Assembly: GCA_003667245.1 (NCBI GenBank) | Contig: RCNN01000036.1 | Location: forward strand, 62,001 to 126,000 | Length of the DNA stretch: 64,000 nt | Reading direction: 5' to 3' | DNA from: Heterostelium multicystogenum | Lineage: Eukaryota; Evosea; Eumycetozoa; Acytosteliales; Acytosteliaceae | Made by a program: the position numbers and the translations under genes | Notes under the pieces: model-generated | Told to the model about the DNA's origin: nothing | What the model saw: only the letters and a program-made list of their open reading frames with translations | Databases searched by the model: none | Shown: in pieces, positions 47,496-58,768 of the stretch | Layout of the letters: every line of letters begins with the position of its first letter | How positions within the stretch are numbered: the first letter of the stretch is position 1

Positions 47496-48002
47496 TTAAT
47501 TCTCAAGGGAAGCATCAAGGGAGATTTGACAATTAAGTACTTTGGAAACTGGACATCCTTCTTTGGCTTGCTTGGCTTTCTCAGTGAATTGATCTTTGGT
47601 TGCACCTGGGACATTGGCAACACACTTCAAGTTAATTTGCTTGATGGTCCAACCTGCACCTTCCTTAACCATCTCCAAAGTAGCAGTAGTGTTGATTGAT
47701 TTTGGTGTTAAATTGATTGAACCAAGTTGAGCAGATAAGGCCATAGAGTAGCAACCGGCATGAGCTGCAGCAATTAACTCCTCTGGGTTAGTATTGTTTG
47801 CAACAGTACCTACAAACAATCAAAAAAAAGATAATCTTTTAATATACAGGACTTCTATCTCAATAAAATATATCATACCTTCACCAAATCTAGATGGTAC
47901 ACCATAGGGCAAGCTATTGATAACCTTTGATTGGGTTGAAATTACACCTCCACCTTCCTTTAAGCTTCCCTTCCACAAAGCAGTAGCAAATCTTCTAATC
48001 AT
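47496..48002 (-). CDS. OsmC/Ohr-type thiol peroxidase
   Basis: OsmC/Ohr proteins reduce organic hydroperoxides with two cysteines. Two exons (47879-48002 and 47496-47809) join in phase with a 69-bp intron to give 145 aa. The N-terminus MIRRFATALWKGSLKEGGGV is basic and could be a short mitochondrial presequence. Exon 2 begins GTVANNTNPEELIAAAHAGC, which holds the first active-site Cys (HAGC), and later KEGCPVSKVLNCQISL with the second Cys (GCPVSK). Length and motif order fit the OsmC subgroup. The frame is intact. OsmC is chiefly bacterial, so an ancient bacterial origin is plausible, but codon and intron use are those of the host. Confidence 0.9.
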
Positions 48003-48127
48003 TTTATTTATAACTGTTAATAGAGTTCAATAAGAAAAATAATGTTAAAAACAACAAATTGAAATGATTTAACAAATTAAACTTGGTGATCATCAAAATG
48101 GCAACTTACAAAAAATCAAAATAAAGT

Positions 48128-48295
48128 TCAAGGTCTTTTCTTTTTTACCTGCTTGATTTCTTTTATCAGAATGACAATATTATCTAGTTGCTGTGATTGT
48201 ATTTCTTCAAAATACTTTGATCCTGGATTTAGAACTTCAATAACACAGTGAATATTGTTGATGTTTCTTTTATTCTTTTTTCTATTTCTCTTCAT
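48128..48295 (-). CDS. Small basic ORF of unknown function (55 aa)
   Basis: I do not recognise it. From ATG 48295 the frame runs to TGA 48128-48130: a strongly basic start MKRNRKKNKRNINN, a mixed middle CVIEVLNPGSKYFEEIQSQQ, then LDNIVILIKEIKQ and a basic end. It lies between two minus-strand genes with its own gap on each side. The mixed hydrophobic/acidic middle looks coding, not like A+T-rich noise. A donor-like GTAAAA after KEIKQ could splice to a few more codons. It could be an unmapped exon of another gene. Confidence 0.4.
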   Translation of the reverse strand: MKRNRKKNKRNINNIHCVIEVLNPGSKYFEEIQSQQLDNIVILIKEIKQVKKKRP

Positions 48296-48433
48296 CTTTT
48301 TGTTGTCATAGATGTAGCAATAATATAGATAGAAATAGAAATATCAGCATGTATCCAAATATTTGGATCACCACCATTTCTTAATTCAATTTCATTTTTT
48401 ATTTTGTTATATTTCTATATATTTATATTTGTT

Positions 48434-49010
48434 TTACAATACTCTATATCCAGGTTGAGCGGCGTCGTCTACTGTAGTAAAAATAACATTCTTTGACTCA
48501 TCATCACTAGCAAATAAAACCATTCCTTCGGACATACCAAACTTTGTTTTCTTTGGTTGTAAATTAGCAACCATGATAACATTCTTTCCTTGTAGTTGCT
48601 CTGGTTGATAGTGCTGTTTGATTCCACTGAAAACTGTTCTAATATCTCTTTCTACTACTGTTTCTGCTGCAGCTGGGGAGGAGGGGGTAGTGGTGGTAGT
48701 TGAGCTCTCTGCTGAAGCATCACCGGTAGTTGGTTGCTCTACGGGAACAATTGGTTTCTTTTTGGGACCAAGATCCAAGGTCAATTTTATCAGTTTTTTT
48801 TGCACCTTCGACATGATCAGCTTGGATAACTTTGGCAACTCTTAAATCCAATTTAAAAAAGTCATCTACAGTCACTTCACCTGCAGCTACTGGTGGTAGA
48901 GAAGGTGTCTTACCACCACAACAACTTGCAAATCTCATTGGAGTGATTGAAGCTCCATAGTAACTATTCAAAGCAGATCTATTAATTAAATTAATTGTAT
49001 GTTTGAACAT
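48434..49010 (-). CDS. tRNA-binding OB-fold protein (EMAPII/Arc1p-type domain), probable mitochondrial
   Basis: The domain resembles the C-terminal tRNA-binding module of Arc1p, AIMP1/EMAPII and methionyl-tRNA synthetases. The start [20 protein letters not shown], then RFASC, looks like a mitochondrial presequence. The OB fold begins [20 protein letters not shown], continues [11 protein letters not shown], then has an approximately 40-residue Ser/Thr/Ala/Pro-rich insert ([20 protein letters not shown]), then [40 protein letters not shown] and VLFASDD. The frame changes once, in the A8 run near 48797. About 190 aa; no synthetase domain is attached. A free-standing tRNA-binding protein with an insert in the fold is unusual. 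Confidence 0.75.
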
Positions 49011-49219
49011 GATAGTCAGCGTGTGTATGTTTCGTATGTATAGAATGACAGTTTAACATCTGATTGCCGAATTGATGACAAGTGTCACTTGCAACAGCAT
49101 TTTGGGAAATTCAAAAAATTTGAATTTAAATTTTTTAGTAAAAAACTCTACGCAATCATTATTCTTTTCCGGTGGAATAGATTCCTTTATTCCATTGAAT
49201 GTTATTACAATAAAAACTA

Positions 49220-50142
49220 CTATCTAAGAAGTTCATCGATTTTAGCCAAGAAATCTTTTTGTCTATCTTCTTCATTCATATCGGTGACTAATTCCAAACT
49301 CATAGATTTAAACTCTATGTTGAGTTGTTCAGACTTTGATGGATGATAATATATTGACTTCAATATAGCTATTAAAAATGTTGCTACTAATACACAGAAT
49401 GTACCCATTCCAATGAATAAATAAACAGACCCAGTAAGGAATACTGGTCCTCCATCAAGTATTATCCTTTGTATAAATGTATCGTTTTCTTTTTGTTCCA
49501 CGCTTGAGTAAAGATATTGAACAACACACGAGTCAATTGAATAAAATACCTCAGCGAATCCTCTATTTTGAAATAAATTAAATTAGCAGCTTTCTTGGGA
49601 AAATATAGAGTTTAGTATTACTTACATTGGGGTGACTGAAACTATTACATTAAAGCCAGAAATATGTGATGTGTTGTAAGTTTCAGGAAAAACGCATTGA
49701 AATTCTTCTTGTGATTTCCAATCCAATATTAATCTAAATTGTTGAATTAATATTTATTTATCATCTTATTAAATCAAGTATCATACATTATTTTGTTTGA
49801 AAGCAATCGAGATAATGCTAGAGGATCTTTTAAACTACATTCAAATGTATAGCTTTGTGAATGTCCAGGAATAAATTGTAAATCTCTGGGTTTTTTAGGT
49901 TTGTGGTCAATACAAATTTGACTAGTCCTCTCTAGAGGTGAGTTTAGGTCAAAGAGAAGTTCTGGAAAACTTAGATATCTAATATCTTCAATATCATATG
50001 GATTTATCATCTGCAGACCTGGTAGGTATTGATGAAGTATGGCTGACGCACTGACAAACCCATGAACTATATAAATATTGTTACTAACTATTAGCCAACT
50101 TAGCATCCAAATTATTACACTATAATAATGTAATATTTTCAT
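49220..50142 (-). CDS. Type I single-pass membrane protein, unrecognised
   Basis: Three exons (49787-50142, 49626-49733, 49220-49562) join in phase (all AT/A junctions) to give 268 aa with no break. The N-terminus MKILHYYSVIIWMLSWLIVS is a signal peptide. The lumenal part contains five or so Cys, including ICIDHKPKKPRDLQFIPGHS and EFQCVFPETYNTSHISGFNV, then DSCVVQYLYSSV. One transmembrane segment, FIGMGTFCVLVATFLIAILK, precedes a short acidic cytosolic tail (MSLELVTDMNEEDRQKDFLA). NTS looks like an N-glycosylation site. I do not recognise the family; it may be an ER, lysosomal or surface protein. Confidence 0.75.
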
Positions 50143-50639
50143 TTTATATAAAACTATGACAAGAATAACATCAATAAAGTATTTACAAAAGATCCAAATA
50201 AAGTTACTTTAATATATTTAAACAAAATTGAGAAAATAATAAATAAATAATAGGTTTGATATTGTTGTTGTTGTTATTGTGTGATGATTGACTATTAAGA
50301 TTAACACAATCAAACAATCAAACATCAACTTAAATGAAATAGAATATTGTTGTTTTATTAGTGTTAAATTCTTAAATTGTTATAAAATATTTAATTGTTA
50401 TTTTTAAACACCTTGATCATATCACATCCCATGAAATAACACCAGTTAACCTATGTGTGTTTGTGTTTGTGTTTGTGTTAGTTATAAATATTTATATGAT
50501 TTGATTTTTTTAAAATTGATTTTTAAATATTTTTTTGTCGGCTGATTCTGCATCGATTCTGGTGAATTGAATTCAAAATAGATTCTGTTAACAGTTATAT
50601 AGGCAGTAATCAAGTATTATTATAATCATTGAATAAGAA
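50143..50639. other. Divergent intergenic region
   Basis: A 500-bp A+T-rich gap between the type I membrane protein (minus) and heme lyase (plus). It shows GTTT(GTGTTT)n-like runs near 50453-50480. No gene is seen; the promoters of both genes should be here. Confidence 0.45.
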
Positions 50640-51381
50640 ATGGATGATAAGACAAAACAAAACGCATTAGCTGGTGGATGTCCTGTTGCACATGACATTA
50701 ACCCAACCAATAATATGTATAGACCTAACCAAAAAACCTCACCCAGATCAGAAGCTTCCTTTAGAAACTGATCGTGTTACATCATCGATTCCAAGGTAGG
50801 TACAGTTAGAGATGATTGTTTTATTAGTGAGTGAATCTAACTTGTAGCTTGCTCATCAATAAAGAACAGACAAAGAAAATTGGCAATACCCATCACAACA
50901 AATGTTTTTTAATGCAATGAAGAGAAAGAATTATGAACCAAACGAAGAGGATATGAAGGTTGTAATTGCCATCCACAACACTGTGAACGAAAAATGTTGG
51001 GAACACGTATTAGAATGGGAAAATGAATTTAAAGAGTATAATCGACATCATCATTAATCTAACAGATATATCAAATCATTCTAATATCATTATTTATTTT
51101 AAAGCGAATGTTGTGATGTAAAATTAGTTAAATTCAGAGGTAGAGCAAAAGATTTCAGTCCAAAAGCAAGATTCTTAAACTTAATAGGATATAAATTACC
51201 ATTCGATCGTCATGATTGGACTGTAGATAGATGTGGAAAGCAGGTTAGATATATTATCGATTTTTATGAAGGTAAAGTTGATCCAGAGACTAACAAACCA
51301 ATAGGTATCTATTTGGACGTTAGACCTGCTATCGATGACTTTTCTACTTTAAGATCAAGATTCAACAACTTATTTAAATGA
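50640..51381 (+). CDS. Cytochrome c heme lyase (holocytochrome c synthase)
   Basis: This mitochondrial intermembrane-space enzyme attaches heme to apocytochrome c. From ATG 50640 the chain starts [20 protein letters not shown] with the heme-regulatory CPV motif. After introns at 50796-50847 and 51036-51104 it shows [60 protein letters not shown] and [20 protein letters not shown], all conserved blocks including the His in PFDRHDW. Frame changes lie in the A6 run near 50735 and near 50865. Total about 212 aa, the usual size. It is one of only two plus-strand genes between 34.6 and 64 kb. Confidence 0.9.
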
Positions 51382-51447
51382 TAATCATTTATACGACTTG
51401 ATATTTATTTAATTAAATAAATTATAATATGTTTCATTTTGTAATGT

Positions 51448-54400
51448 TTAAGATAAATTAAATAATTTCATTAGAACATGTACTGTTATGTTGACGTGGA
51501 GTGTAATGCCTTCAAGTGGATACTCTTCAATATGATTCTTACTGTACTCTAGGAGCTGATCTAATTCCAATGTAACAGTCTTTGAAATTAAACCAAATTT
51601 GGCCTCGATCTCAAATATACCACCACCCAATTGTTTAATGTAAACATTGGTCTTGCTGTGAGCCGACTCTGGAAGGTCACACTGTAAAACCATGCCTTTC
51701 TTGACAAGATCAGAGAGGGTTTGTTTGATTGGTTTCTCCTTTGAGTTGAAGTTGGCTTGTTGGCTTCTGAGTTCTTTCTTGGCGATGGCTTTGGAGAGCT
51801 GTTCGTTTTGGAATTTAACTAAATTCTCAAGTGGAGATGTTTCGATTCTTACTTTCTTTAGAAGGTTGTAGAGACGGTCCAACTCAGATCTCATTAACTT
51901 GTTCTTTCTCAAGATAGATTGTAACTCTTTTTCGACCTCCAACAAGAAAATATCGTAAACCTCTGGCTCACTAGTAACAAGCTCTTGACGGAATGACTTT
52001 AATCTTTCGATCAATTGGTCACATTTGGCAATCAAAGCCATGTTGTCAGCGTTGTTATTACCAGATTTACAATATTGGATAGCATCCAAAAGAATTTTGA
52101 TTGAGTTGGCATCTTTCTTTGGTGTGGGTGTCTTTGATAATATTTCAATCATCCAAAGCTTTGCTTCCTTGAATAAGTCGGGTGGCATTACAGTTTCATT
52201 TTCATGGTTATTAATGAATGTCAATTGAATGGAACGATCACCTTGTTCGGGCAAGAGAATTGGTGATTCCAGCTGATCTAACAACGATTGGAGCCACCAA
52301 TCGGAATGACCATTCACATGTTGCTTTGGTGAGCCAATTTTATATCTACGCTTTTCGGACATAGAATAGTTCTTTTTGGCTATTTCTTGGAGTTTCTGTT
52401 GATCATAGGAAAGTGTACCTACATCCACCAAATCGTAGTAAAAATCTAGGATTGTCTCATGCAACCAGATCACCTCTGATATATTAATGACTGTACAGAA
52501 GCTAATGTTATTCTCGGCCATCACTTGGTTGTACTCATTATAGTGAATTAATTCATCGAGATCAGGCACATTGGGAACAGCATCCAAGAATTTCTTAGCC
52601 AAACTATTTTGTGATTCGACCCATGCAGCAATTTTAGGAGTAGCATATGGGTGAAGCCAAGCCTTGTTTGAGAATGCTGATTGAAGTAATCTGGAAACCA
52701 ATGAAAGATTCATACGTGATTGATGTGAGATCAATGGATGAGACAATAGTACCAATTCGTTCAAAAAGATCAGGAGAGGCGATGATTGAGGTGATGAAAC
52801 GATAGATCAAGAAGTAGTAGGTAACTTGAAGTTCTGTGTCTCCAGTGTCCTTTGCAAAGTTGCAAATGGCTTTCTCAGAAATCTCACGACACAGGAAACG
52901 AAGTTGAACTGGAATTTCGTCAATAGTCTTAATGATACGATCAAGGAAATCACCACCATACTCTAAGAGTTGTGAGATTCGTGACTGATGAAGTGAGGCA
53001 ACTTGTGGATCTGCTAGACATTGATCAAAAGTCTTTGCAGTACGGTCTGATTTCTTTCCTTCCTTTAACTCTTTATCACGTTGCAATTGCTTATTGATCC
53101 AAACAGGGTCGAAATTGAGATCGAGTTCTGGTTGGTTCAAAATCTTTAGGATACCTGGTGTGATGATTTCTTGGAGATACTTTAAACCTTTCTTTCTAAA
53201 ATAGTCAAAGAGCAAGTTCAAAGGTACGGACTCGGATGCCATAAACTCTGTCAAAGAACCAGAAGATGCCATCTGATATTCCAGTGCAAAAGAAAGGGAT
53301 TTCAAGAACAAATCTTCTTCTCTTGGAGATACTTCATAGGGATAGAGAGAGAGGAATAGGTTTTTGACAGGTCTTTGAGATCTGGCTGGTGCTCAAGAGA
53401 TACCAGATTTTTCCCATGACATGTGGTTGATTTTGAATATAGTAGAATAAGCTCTGGTAGTTGCGCATCTTGATTGGATTTAGACCACTGGGAGCACCTT
53501 TGACAGGCTTGATCTTCTTTTTCAATTTCTTTAGTTTCTTTCCTTCTTTCTTATTCTCCAGAACACGGTCAATCGATTTGGTCAATCTTCTCAACTCTGA
53601 TTGAAGGTTTCTGGTGTTACGAATTTCACCAACGAGGTTTCTCTTTAACTCAGTAATATCACCAACAAGTTTACCCATATTTTCAAAGGTTGAAGGTGTT
53701 TCAGCAAGTGTTTTTTGAATTCTACTGGCTATACGATACTCCTTAAGGTTTTCTAGACGCTCCATTTCGTTTGCTTCACGTTCACGTTTCTCACGCTCAA
53801 CACGTTCACGCTCAGCCAACTCTTTTTCCATACGCTCACACTCGATACGTTCTCTTTCGATACGCTCACGCTCAGCAAGCTCTCTCTCCAAACGTTCTTT
53901 TTCAATACGCTCACGCTCTATCTTTTCACGCTCAGCTCTCTCCTTATCTTGGCGTTCTCTCTCGATACGCTCACGCTCTTGTCTTTCACGCTCGATTGCT
54001 TCCATCTCTTGTTTTTCTCTCTCTAAACGCTCTCGTTCCAATTTCTCGAGTTCTCTGCGCTCACCCTCGATACGGTCACGCTCGACACGTTCACGCTCCA
54101 AACGTTCACGCTCAGCTCTTTCTATTTCTAGCTTTTGTCTCATGTCGGCAATGGCAGCTTCTGAATTAAAAAGAGATGCAACTAAGGCAAGATTCAACTT
54201 TGGATGTCCAAGCGCAATGTCGGATGGTGCCAAGAAGCATTTTACACCAAGCTTGTCACATGCTTCGGTGATGAACTCTGCTCTAACAAAGAGATTTGAT
54301 TCATTTTGAGCACGCTCAACTAGGGTTGCGAATTCAATTGGCACCAGTTGAGAAAACAAATTTGCATAAATGATTGAATCTTGAATGTCCTCACTGAAAT

Positions 54401-55756
54401 TGGTAATTCTACGCTCACAGCCAGCTTTTTCTAAGTGGTAATTTACCCAACGCAAAAGGATCTGCTCTGCAGAGTGTTCTTCTTTGGCTGGGTGGTGCTC
54501 ACCCTCGTTTATCATGTTTTCTTCTTCCTCTTCAAAGAGCATATCCAAGATTTCATCATTTGCATTTTGATTGACCATTGCTAAGAGACCTGCCTTGATA
54601 ATCTGCCAGATAATACCTAATACCAAGTATGGAGTAGCATTGACCAAATCCTGTGCACCAATGTTTACAATGACACATCCAACTTTGGTAGCATTCTTGA
54701 TAACTATATTTTGATTTCCAATTTGTTCAAATGGATTCATCTTTAACTTGATAACCAATCCTTTGAGATCAACTTGATTGGGAAATAGGGACTCCATCAA
54801 TTTACTATTGAATGATGATTAGTAAACTGAATTTAAAATGAATTTACTTTAGAATGATGAAACTTACTTTAATAGAACACCATCATTGCAAACTGTAAAT
54901 AACATATTTGAAGATGGATCAATTGGAATATAAGAAGAGAGAGTTGCTTGTTGACTACTTAGTCTTTCAGAGATGAACTTTGAATAGGCAACTTTTTCCT
55001 CTTCTGAGAAAGTATGCACACTTCCCTCTTCAGCGTTTGCATTGATCAATGCAACATCTTTTTTGGCAATTTTTGGAACTTCAATGGATCCATATCCTCT
55101 TCTTCCAGTTCTTCGTAGTATTCTGCTGCTCCGTCAACGTCAGTATAATGATCGTAAAAATTGGTATATTCGTAGTATTGCAATTCCTCTAATAACTCAA
55201 TCTCTTCTTTTGTCAAGTACTGCTGTGGATGGTGAAGGTGATTGAGTTCTTGTTAGTTTGATTGGTTGTTTGTTGAGAAGATTTTTGTTGGTTGTTGGAT
55301 GATGTTGTGTCTTGACAATATTGGTCAATAAAAAATTGTTTTGTCAATTGGAAGTGATTGGAGTAATTTTTTGAACTATTGTTGTTGCTCTCTACACTGG
55401 TTACACTAGAGTTGCTCCTAATACTGTCGGTATTGTAGGCTGAATTGTTGGTATTGTTGTTGGTCAATAAGTTCTTATTGGGCTGATTTTGATTGATATT
55501 GGATGTTGAATAATTGCTGAAGGCACCACCAAAAACTGTTTGATGATCTGATACTATTATATTCAAATGAATTATTGTTAATTTCAATTTGGTGTGGGCT
55601 ATAAGATTTACTTTTTTGGACAAGAGAATTTCCACTGCTTATACCAAAACTACTATTATTATTTTTGGAATCATATTGTTGTTGTTGTTTTTGTTGTTGT
55701 TTTTGTTTTTCATTGGATGATAAAGAAGAGTTAGTAAAAGGTGATTTATACATCAT
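51448..55756 (-). CDS. Fimbrin-like CH domains + coiled coil + RasGAP protein (IQGAP-like)
   Basis: About 1,430 aa from ATG 55756. The N-terminus is Q/N/S-rich with an acidic segment (YLTKEEIELLEELQYYEYTN). A fimbrin-type calponin-homology domain follows: SEEEKVAYSKFISERL, DGVLLNKLMESLF (intron 54805-54867 inside), ATKVGCVIVNIGAQDL and YLVLGIIWQIIKAGLL. A second CH domain has LLRWVNYHLEKAGC and FSEDIQDSIIYANLFSQLVP. A long ER-repeat coiled coil (RERQERERIERERQDKERAE) and MRNYQSLFYYIQNQPH lead into the RasGAP domain: FLKSLSFALEYQMASSGSL, PVQLRFLCREISEKA and YRFITSIIASPDLF. A RasGAP C-terminal domain ends it. Frame changes lie near 53345 (CT-run), 52757 and about 55050 and 55230-55500. It probably links actin to a Ras-family GTPase; GAP activity is not certain. 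Confidence 0.85.
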
Positions 55757-57080
55757 TTTTAAATTATAAATATTTTAGTTTGTTAGATATAAATATAGAG
55801 TTTAATTAATAATACAAGGATGATTCATTTAAAAAATAAATTATTGCTTTATATTCTTATTTAATCGTTGATTTAAATATTATCCAAACAAAAAACTGCA
55901 GTTAAATATTTTTTGTATTTAATGCTGGTAATAATGTTAACATTGATCATGATATAATGATCATGATGATGATGATGATAATGGTGATGGTGATGTATGA
56001 TGATGATGATGATAATAGAGATGGTTGGAAATAGTTGTCCCAATAACTTAGCATGATGTTGTGAATTGAAAGTGTAAATTGAAAATATTGGACTAATAAA
56101 GATAAAAGTTTACTAAATATGTACATTCGGATAAGATTGGACTCTGAATATTTTTAACAATGCGCATTTGATGTATTATATTTACTTTATGATGTGGATG
56201 TCTACTCTGTGATGATGATAATAATATTAAATTATCGATTATCAGAAAAAATGGTATACCAGAGTGTAAAATAGTAAATATCTATTATATTAAATCTATT
56301 TTTTTACTAATATTAGTCAAGATATTGTTGTTATTGTTGGTTGTTTTGATGTTTTATAGAATATGGTATAAGTTGAATGATATCTTTTTAATTTGTTATT
56401 AGTTTTTATTTTATTTCAAGTTTCAGTAAACATTAACAACACTCCATTAACCAACCAACCAACCAAAACTTATCAATCTATCTATTCTTCTTAGTGCTGT
56501 GTGTTGAAATTGTAAACACAGATAACACACCACAACCAACACACCCCTTAATAAATATCTATCACACTTGTTTATATTTTAAAAATGTATTTCTATTAAA
56601 CATGTTTAATATGTTGATATGATATGATAGACTGTTGTTGTTGTTGTTAGAATAATAAAAAAAATAAATGTTATCGATTTAGATAGCTATTACTAATATA
56701 CATTTATATAAAGATATATTATTAATATTACATTAATTAGTTGTTTGTTGATGCTTAGGTACAATATTTTCTCGAACTATTAGAATAAATAAAGATTAAT
56801 ATGTAATATATATATCTATCAATTATCTAAGTAAAGATATTAATAGTTGAGTTATTTATAAAACACTCCTGAATAATGATCAAAAAAACAAAAGGGTAGA
56901 TATTTTTAAACATTTTAATTTTAAAAAAATTTGATCAAATCAAAAATCGGTGTATTATTTTGTGTTCATTTTGGGGGATCGGTGACACACTCAAGGTTGT
57001 ACACCAGTGTAACTATTACAATGAGCGATTTTGGCAGAGATGTTTATTTTCAATTGATTAGGTACAAATAATAAATAGTT
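55757..57080. other. Intergenic region with GAT repeats
   Basis: A 1.3-kb A+T-rich region with no supported gene. (GAT)n-type repeats occur at 55960-56012 and GATAAT near 56210. It holds the promoter of the CH-RasGAP gene and the 3' end of the BAR-like gene. Confidence 0.5.
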
Positions 57081-58572
57081 TCACTTGAATGGAGGTCTCT
57101 GACCTGTAAAAGGTTGTGGAGGTTGATATTGATTGTTGGCTGGTTGTGGGGGTTGATATTGAGTTGGTGGTTTGGATTGGTTATTGGGTGGAGAAACCAT
57201 TGGTCTTGGTGGTTGGTATTGACCTACTGGAGGAGAAGGTGGTGAACTTGGATTAGGGTACATTTGTTGGTGTGAACTATCAATATCTATATTATGAATT
57301 GAAGGTGGAACATTTTTAAGGGAAACAGGTCTAGGTGGAGGTGGTGGTTGGTATTGTTGTGGCGGAGATTGGTATTGTGGTTGTGGTGGTTGATATTGCT
57401 GTGGTGGTTGGTATTGCTGCTGTGGAGCCTGGTATTGTTGTGGAGGTGGCTGATAGTGTTGTTGTGGTTGATACTGCTGTTGTGGAGGTGGCTGATATTG
57501 TGGTTGTGGAGCCTGATATTGTGGTTGGTATGGTTGAGGCGAATAGGTCGATGGTCCTGTAGGAGCAGATGGAGGTGGTGGTGGAGATGGGCGATGTGCA
57601 TTGTTGTTATATAGGTTGTTATTTAGTCGAGCTGGTCTTTGAGGTTGACCATTTTGTGTATTATTAGTTGGAGAAGCTACAGCATTCTTCACTGAGTATT
57701 CCGGTCCAGCTTGAATATCTTCGGTATTTGGGGGTCCTTCCGGTAAGAGAGTGGTGATTGGATTAAAAGTGGGAGGTGGTCGAGAAAGCTGTCCATCACA
57801 GTTTGCAAAGGTTTGATACAAACTATGAAAGAGTGCGGTTTGTGAGAGTTGGATTCGCATTAAAGCATCATCAAACAGAGTTATCTTTTCCTCAAAGAAA
57901 CGATGAATATCGAGCAATGTATTATAGTTTTTGGTCAAGTATGCCTGTTTCTTTGCGCGATTGGTTTGTTCTTCAGCGTTCAGCTTATTGAAATCTGAAG
58001 AAGTCTTTTCTCTCAACTGTTTAATACGTTGATCAGATTGCTCCACTGACAGTAACAAATTATCTCTGGCTGTGATAGAGTCACGGATACTTTTGATCAT
58101 GTTCATGCATCTATTAACACTTTCAGTGTGTTGTTTGTTGCTGTCAACCCATTCGTTGTAAACATTCTCAATCTGAGCACCAATTTGATGACTGTACTGA
58201 TGCAATGGGTGGTCATCAGATAAATGCTTGGTTAATTTCTTATTTAAACTTTCAGGATCCAAAAACAACTCTATATACACAATATTAGAATATAACAGTG
58301 GCTTGGGTTTAATTTTAAATAATGAATTGATATTTACTTGCTAAATTCTTATCACGTCTCTTTAATGCTTCGACAATGGTAGTAACATGTTCTGATTCAT
58401 GTTTGAATTCCTTTCTCGCCTGTTCGAATGATTGATCTGCATCTCTACTTGGACCACCTCCTAAGGCTCTCCTCATCTAAAATGATGTAAAAAATAAATA
58501 AATAAATGAATTGAACATTTACAAAATGATATTCACTAATCATACCTTATTTGTAAAGTTTGAAAAAGACAT
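57081..58572 (-). CDS. BAR-like helical domain protein with YQPP-repeat tail
   Basis: Three exons (58546-58572, 58338-58476, 57081-58270) join in phase to give 451 aa with no break. The N-terminal 220 residues are helical and charged in the manner of BAR/FCH domains, which bind and bend membranes: SFSNFTNKMRRALGGGPSRD, EFKHESEHVTTIVEALKRRD, HPLHQYSHQIGAQIENVYNE and KIRDSI-like repeats. A Pro-rich linker follows (PPTFNPITTLLPEG). The tail is Y/Q/P-rich, with many YQPP, YQAP and YQPPPQ units between 57110 and 57570, then PPRPVSLKNVPPSI and further PPQP units. It is paralogous to the next upstream gene. It lacks the transglutaminase domain. I call BAR-like from pattern only. Confidence 0.7.
57110..57570 (-). 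repeat. YQPP/YQAPQ short peptide repeats
   Basis: The coding strand carries many tandem 4-6 residue units (YQPP, YQAP, YQPQ, QPPPQ) with matching 12-18 bp DNA repeats. Length variation by replication slippage is likely. Similar Y/Q/P/G-rich tails in other proteins bind SH3 or calcium-dependent partners or phase-separate; here the role is unknown. Confidence 0.6.
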
Positions 58573-58768
58573 CTTTAGATAATATTACTATTACTAGTTT
58601 ATTGTACAATAACTGTTTAAAAAAATAAAGTCATTTGCGTGATATAAATTATAAAGCAGCTGCTTTTTCCAGGTTATAACCCCATTCATTTCAGTTATAA
58701 TTATTGTAAATTTTAATTTAAAAAAAAAAACAAATTACAATCAGATTAAAATTCATTTATTATATTGG

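Noticed and set aside
53771..54169. Plus-strand open frame of 132 codons over the ER-rich coiled coil
   Set aside because: It is the antisense of a GAG/CGT-rich repeat in the CH-RasGAP gene, which gives a His/Ala/Val-rich shadow frame.
57335..57614. Plus-strand V/W/L-rich frames
   Set aside because: They are antisense shadows of the YQPP repeat region of the BAR-like gene.
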